In this document: one piece after another, positions 58,751-64,000 of the stretch | Layout of the letters: each line of letters begins with the position of its first letter | How positions within the stretch are numbered: the first letter of the stretch is position 1 | From: Heliocidaris erythrogramma | Lineage: Eukaryota; Echinodermata; Echinoidea; Camarodonta; Echinometridae | Direction: 5' to 3' | Length of the DNA stretch: 64,000 nt | NCBI GenBank assembly: GCA_025617745.1 | Contig: CM046853.1 | Span: 54,154,643-54,218,642, forward strand | Notes under the pieces: generated by a model | Told to the model about the DNA's origin: nothing | Seen by the model: only the letters and a program-made list of their open reading frames with translations | The model's database searches: none | Translations under genes and position numbers: made by a program

Positions 58751-60048
58751 TGTGACCCAGCACCACAAAACCACCAAAAAGTCACAAGCAGTGATTTTGT
58801 ACAAACAGCCGAAATGGAAATTTGGATTGAAAAAAAATCCATTTGGGGATTTTTGGATTTTCTGAAAGATCGATCTTTTCTGTACCTTGTATCAAAATCT
58901 GGAAGCTTAAAACACAGCAGATGTGTTTTTAACAGTTTTTCTAGAAGAGTTTTTTTTTCGCACAGCTTCGGTTTCTTACAAATTCTTCCCCCTTTCCGTG
59001 TGATTTTTTTTTCATCGGTACCGCTCCCCCTCGTAAAATCATTACAATATCACAGGTTTTAAATTACTTCTTCCCTAATGATTTTTATACTGAGAGAAAG
59101 AAGAAATTCTCAGCAATCTCATAATAATGATATAAAAGTTTTTTTCATGTGAGCAAGAAAAGAGTGAGTACAGTGCAAATAAATTGCAAGTGTGATTCTT
59201 TTGAGCTTTAAAGTTTAAGAGTATGCGATTTCTCCATAAAACAATTGCTAATTTTTGTGAGACAGAAAAGAGTATATAAGTTTTGTATTTAAAAATTACA
59301 AGATTATTCCTGTGAGCAAAAAAATAGTATGCGTGTCTGCTATGAAGCAAATTGCAAGTTTATTCATTTGAGCTACAAAAGAACTGTATAAGTATATAGG
59401 TCTACGGTACAAAGTAAATTCCATAGGTGATTTTCATGTGAGCAAGAAAAGAACAGGCCCTATTCAAGTTCATTAAAGGCTAAATTGCAAGTTCACTGTG
59501 ATGAAAGAAAGTGACAAATCGGTATTATATAATGGGGAACAAAGAAAGACATCCCAATGGGGTGAATAGGGGTCAATAGGCATTGTCTATTGCAGGTGCC
59601 AGGCCACCCAGGTGCGCTTAATCTCTCCATTCGAACTCTCTCATGAGTTTCGTGATAATATTTGAATGACTTAAGCCCCCAAAATTAAGCTCTTTTTAAT
59701 ACAAGGAATAGACTATGTTTAACACTCCTGCTAAATTTCAACTAAATCTGAAAACGCCTTCATAGTGGTTACTATGGCCTTTTGATTCACTCTCTTGATT
59801 TTCTCTAATGTTTTCTTAATCCACATGCTTGAATAGGCCCAAACTTTAGAGCTTGTTTCCTCCGTAACTAATACCAGCAAACTCTCTTACTAGCTCCATT
59901 TATTCGCTAAATTAAAAGGGTTAGGAACCTTCAATTTTGACAATTTATATATCATTTTAAAGCTGAGACTCTGTTCTTTCCAAATATGATGAAATCAGAA
60001 AAATAAAATTTTTGTGACTTTTTGGTGGTTTTGTGGTGCCGGGTCACA
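58751..60048. mobile_element. TA-flanked 1.3-kb MITE with 37-bp inverted ends
   Basis: TGTGACCCAGCACCACAAAA then CCACCAAAAAGTCACAA at the left; the same inverted at the right with one mismatch (GACCCGGC). TA at 58749-58750 and 60049-60050. The interior holds repeated words such as CATGTGAGCAAGAAAAGA and no transposase. It ends 14 bp from the stop codon of the minus-strand gene at 60063. Confidence 0.88.
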
Positions 60049-60062
60049 TATTTGTTTGATAT

Positions 60063-63000
60063 TTATTTTCCCTTTTTCCTACTTTCCACTTTGATCTGTT
60101 GTCTGGTCATCACTCTATGTACTCCCATGCAGGACCTCTGTAACTCCTGCCTCACAGACTTTCTGGACGATGCCGGCTGTTTCTGCAGTGGCTTTGAGAA
60201 TGGTTGTGCTGAAGAAGCACAGGTGGAAGACACTTTCATGAGCTTCGGTGGGGGAGATGCTTCAGAACATGAACGTTTCTTGGATGTTAAGGAGGAAGAC
60301 TTCACTGACGTTCTTGAAGAAGAGGATCTTGTCTCGATAGCTGCTGACTTTAATGGAAGAGGTAGATGAGAGGTTTCATTATGAGTAGATTTTTCTGAAC
60401 TGAATGTTTTTTCTAAGCTCATATTTTTCGCAGATTGTTGTGCTGATGCCTTTGAGGTAGCAAATGTCTTCCGAGTCACCCTTTCACATGCAGGCTGATG
60501 TGGAGATGGTTCCCCAGATTTTTTTGAGATGAATTTGTTGGTAGCACGCACTGGACATTTCCTTGAGTCCCTTGGAGGTGAAGGTTCTCTGCTTGACTTC
60601 CTGGATGCAAAGCGCCTGACGGATATCATCTGCTCTCTGTCACATGTGAGCCGGCTTGGACATCCTTTCAAAGACTTTTTTGAGATAAACTTATTGGTAG
60701 GCCTCGCTGGACACATCCTGGACTCCCTTTCTGAAGATTGCTTTCCTGATTTCTTTGAGGTTAACTGTCTTATGGGTTGGTCGGAAAATGACCGAGGTAT
60801 GGGGGGTTGTTTGAGAGATGTTCTACTGTAAGTCACACCATACAAGGCATCTCTCTTTCCAAATAAAGCTGAGGCATTTACAGGCTCATTTTTTAAGTTT
60901 CCTGAGAGAAACGTTTTGTAAGTTCTCTTAACATCTCGTTTTGTCTTTCCATTACACTTATCTTCTTTTTTCACATTCGATGCGATTTGATGATCAGACT
61001 CTTGGACCGAAGACTTCTGACCAATTGGCTTTTTCGGGGCATCATCAGCATCTACGTGTTCCCTGCTCTCCCTGAACAAGAAATCTTCCTCCTCCTTCAA
61101 AACAGAGTCTTCAGCACAACTTCCTTTGCATGAATCTCTATCAACAGACTCCTGTTTGAGAGATGTCACAATTTTCGTAACTTCTGGATTCAGTTTGGGC
61201 ACAATTCCCTCATTTGTTGACATTCCATCTTCCCGTAATGTCAAGTGTTGTCCATCTTCATTGGGCTGCACTTTTGGAGCAATCTTGCCATCGATATATG
61301 GATTGACAAGTTCCCTTTTAACCAGTGATTCTTTTTCCTCTCCTTGGCATTGGCTCTCTATTTTCTCACTATTTTTCTCAACCATCTTGCATTCTCCCAC
61401 CTGCCTACTTTGATTGTCAGCATCATGCTCTCCTAAAACATGATATTTCCTGATGGAAAGACAATTTATGCACTTTTGCTGTTGCCTGTCAAATTTTCCA
61501 TTGCATGATTTTCCTTGTTGAAGGTTGGTCACTTCTGCTTCTGGACAAACTAGATCGCCCAGTTCACAGCTGGTCTTTCTATCTGAACCTGAAGGCTCTT
61601 CAATATGATCTACAGTTCTATGACCAACATTTCCACTCACTGCATTGCTCAGATTGCAAATTGGTTCCTTGTCTGCCATCTCTGTTTTCTCAGAGACAAT
61701 GTCCCTCTGAACAGCACTCTTGTGTGTTTCTGCATCACTGCCATCAGATATCATGGGAGTACTATAACTGTCAACATCTTGAGAGGAGTTCGATACTGTA
61801 GGTAACTTTGTCAGATCTGGCATTCCTGCCAAAATAGGACCATCCATATTGGTATTTATGCACTGTAATGATAACACTGGTGCTTCAAGAAGTAGCTGTC
61901 AGGCTCCAGAACTGACAAATCTCCATTGGCAGATGACACACGAGTATCACCTACACATGGCATGCTGATCCCATTATTTGGATGTCTTCCACTTTCCAAA
62001 GGCATCAAGTACTGTCTATCTACTGCTGGCTGCTTTTCACTGGTTACCTGTTCATCTATCCATGCAATTCCAAATTTACTGCAAACATTTTCTCCCTTGT
62101 TTCCCAGGGGTTCTTCTCCGACATATTGGCACAACTCTTGTAAATCCGGTATACTGTTCATGTTGACTTTCATCATATTTGTGTCTGAGCTTATGTCAAG
62201 TGACGGATGATCTGGGTGTTTACCCAGTAGCTTCAGCTCAGAGTCTACATAGCATGTAAATATCTTTGAATCTCCTTTGCTCTCTGTATTTTTTGATACA
62301 CACTGCCACTCTTTGGCTACTGAATATGGGTTCTCCTTGACAGTTCTTCTATCCATGTTACATGCAAGGTTTACACAAGAGACCGATTTCTTGATGTGAG
62401 TCTTTGTTTGTTCAAGGTGGATACATTCCATTTGCGAAGACACCAAAGGTACTACGCCATCACTTCTTTCGTTTTTTAGAACTGAAGTCTTTTCAACTGA
62501 ACATGTAGTTTTCTGATCATTCCCGACTCCAATGGCTTTCCTTGAATGCTCATTAACGTCTTCACCACAGATCAAGTCCTCACTCACTGCATGCTCATGA
62601 CTTATTTCCTTAACAGTTATGTCAAGGAATTCTTTCTTGTTGCAATCCCGAAGTACAGGGGTATCGGAACTGTCATCTCTGTGAGAAGAGTCGTGCATTG
62701 GCAAATCATTTCTTGACGTGCTCATACTTGTCTCCCTTTCCTTTTCTACCACAAGATGTTTGTTGAATTCCATTTCCTGAGTCAGAACTGCCAATTTCAC
62801 ATCTCTAGCTTCATCCATATGACATGCTTGTTGCTCATTTTCATGCATGTAACATACAGTCCTGTGGTTTTTTAAGTTGGCTAATTTTGTCACTTCATCA
62901 CTGGGTGCATTCTCCAGTCTAAACTTATTGCTTGGGCAACCTATGGGTACATCTGGCCTTTGAACAAGAGGCTGGTTGACTTTAACCACTGGATTTCCTC

Positions 63001-64000
63001 TGACATCTGATGATGTACACTTAGATGCTGAACTTATTAGGTTAATCTCATGATTTGGCCTAGTTCCACTTTCCAAAGGCATTATGTATTGTCTATCTGC
63101 TTCTGGCTGTTCTTCAATAGTTACCTGTCCATCTATCCATGTAATTCTGAATTCACTGCAACCATTTGCTAACTTGTTTTGGTGAGATTCTTCTTGGACA
63201 TGTTGGTGCAACTGTTTATTAGTTGTAATTACATCTGAAAGTTTCTCCACTTTATTCATCTCCATGTCTACTTTAAATGTACAGCTCCTTGAATCTACTT
63301 TGCTTTCTAAGACTTCTGGCATGCATTTCCACTCTTCAGCTTGAGCATGTGGCTTCTCTTTGGCAGCTTGTCTATCCATGTTACATTGGAGGTTGACACA
63401 ACATACTGATTTCTTTAAGTTTGTCATTTTTGGTGAAGAAACTAATGATTCTATCTCACTGCTACACTCACTTTCTCGGAGTAAAGTCTGGTCTTTATGA
63501 CCCATAGCTCTCTGATCAATGGCTTTATTTGTAAGTACATGGTCATCTTCAATGATTACCAAGTCCTCACTCCTGGCATGCTCAAATCTTGCATCCCTGT
63601 CAGAGGAAATGGCCTTATCATTTCTGAAAGTGCTTTGACTTCCTTCCCCTTCCTCTTTGCTGGTTTTTGTTTTCTGTGTCAGCTGTGGCAATTCAATCTC
63701 TCTGAATTCAACTATAGGATAAGTTTGTGGCTCAGACTTGTGCCTAGGACTCAATATTGCCTTGCACTCTATTGACTTTTTCATTTCATCATGTGGCACT
63801 TTCTCCAGTAATTTATCTTGATGAAGACTTGTTTGCCCTGCCCTAATTGGGTCTTCCAAATTGTTGCTTGAAACTTCTATGGACACCGATTGTACAGCAA
63901 AAACTGACCGATCAGCCTTTACAGCTGAATTTCCTCTGGAATTTGACAAGTCAACTGTTGAACTAATTACATTAGCCTCTTGATTTAGTCTTGTTTCACT
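60063..64000 (-). CDS. Unrecognised large repeat protein, open at the right edge
   Basis: Two abutting open frames cover the last 3.9 kb: 64000-61856 (714 codons, still open at the edge) and about 61893-60063 (610 codons, stop TAA). They read as one gene whose frame changes near 61860-61925. The upstream part holds repeats with KKSVxCVNLxCNMDR, a Trp-containing segment (EEWKCM / KEWQCV) and WIDxQVTxEEQPxxDRQYxM. The downstream part is Ser/Lys/Arg-rich with copies of TNKFISKKS, and ends MTRQQIKVESRKKGK. No signal peptide or membrane segment is visible; highly charged and probably largely disordered, likely nuclear by its basic tail (inference). Function unknown. The 5' end and any upstream exons lie outside the window. 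Confidence 0.75.
61987..63064 (-). repeat. Protein-level tandem unit 2 of the large repeat gene (about 359 aa)
   Basis: Runs from TRPNHEINLISS to just before GRHPNNGISMPC. Contains KKSVSCVNLACNMDRRTVKE, WQCVSKNTESKGDS, FGIAWIDEQVTSEKQPAVD and QYLMPLESG. It is clearly related to unit 1 but diverged, so the duplication is not recent. Confidence 0.8.
63065..64000 (-). repeat. Protein-level tandem unit 1 of the large repeat gene (about 311 aa)
   Basis: Begins with ETRLNQEANVISS at the window edge and ends before TRPNHEINLISS. Contains KKSVCCVNLQCNMDRQAAKE, WKCMPEVLESKVDS and FRITWIDGQVTIEEQPEAD. The edge sequence itself looks like the start of a unit, so further units may lie to the right. Confidence 0.8.

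Noticed and set aside
1-64000. CRISPR array, operon structure, retrovirus-like or Polinton-like element
   Set aside because: No direct repeats with unique spacers, no clustered bacterial-type genes and no capsid, envelope or LTR-type signatures that I could recognise.

Overview
The window is animal nuclear DNA: AT-rich, intron-dense and packed with short non-autonomous transposons. The protein-coding content, the deuterostome-type tRNA-derived SINEs and the mix of TA- and TTAA-flanked miniature elements fit a marine invertebrate deuterostome. A sea urchin or another echinoderm is my best guess; this is inference, not proof.

Layout. (1) 1-5.9 kb: mostly repeats, with a probable last exon of an unidentified plus-strand gene at 309-425. 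(2) 5.9-11.4 kb, minus strand: the first five exons of a PUS7-type pseudouridine synthase, starting from a CpG-containing promoter near 11.36 kb. Its catalytic exons are not in the window. (3) 11.4-17.8 kb: intergenic, with one intron-containing tRNA-Leu(CAA) gene at 15394-15518. (4) 17.88-44.78 kb, plus strand: a complete importin-9 gene (IPO9). I could assemble all 23 coding exons with consistent splice phases; they sum to 1041 codons plus stop. Its 3' UTR probably runs to about 48 kb. (5) 48-60 kb: gene-free, repeat-rich DNA. (6) 60.06-64.0 kb, minus strand: a very long intronless coding stretch, open to the right edge, for an unrecognised charged protein with repeats of about 310-360 residues.

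Mobile DNA supplies most of the unusual structure. At least five families are flanked by TTAA, the target preference of piggyBac-type elements. One of them (328 bp) occurs twice, and a sister copy of the surrounding older repeat shows the unoccupied site. A 1.83-kb TTAA element in the last IPO9 intron carries a THAP-type zinc-finger reading frame. It shares one TTAA with a second element next to it. Three IPO9 exons (11, 13 and 14) have a SINE, a TTAA element and a LINE ending within about 25-35 bp of their 3' splice sites. Other items are a Tc1-derived foldback element with 267-bp inverted ends, a hammerhead-like ribozyme motif, inverted minisatellite arrays, nested elements and several near-perfect palindromes.

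Functionally the identified genes are housekeeping: nuclear import (IPO9), RNA modification (PUS7) and translation (tRNA-Leu). They are not an operon and nothing suggests a joint pathway. I saw no CRISPR array and no recognisable retrovirus-like, Polinton-like or toxin gene.
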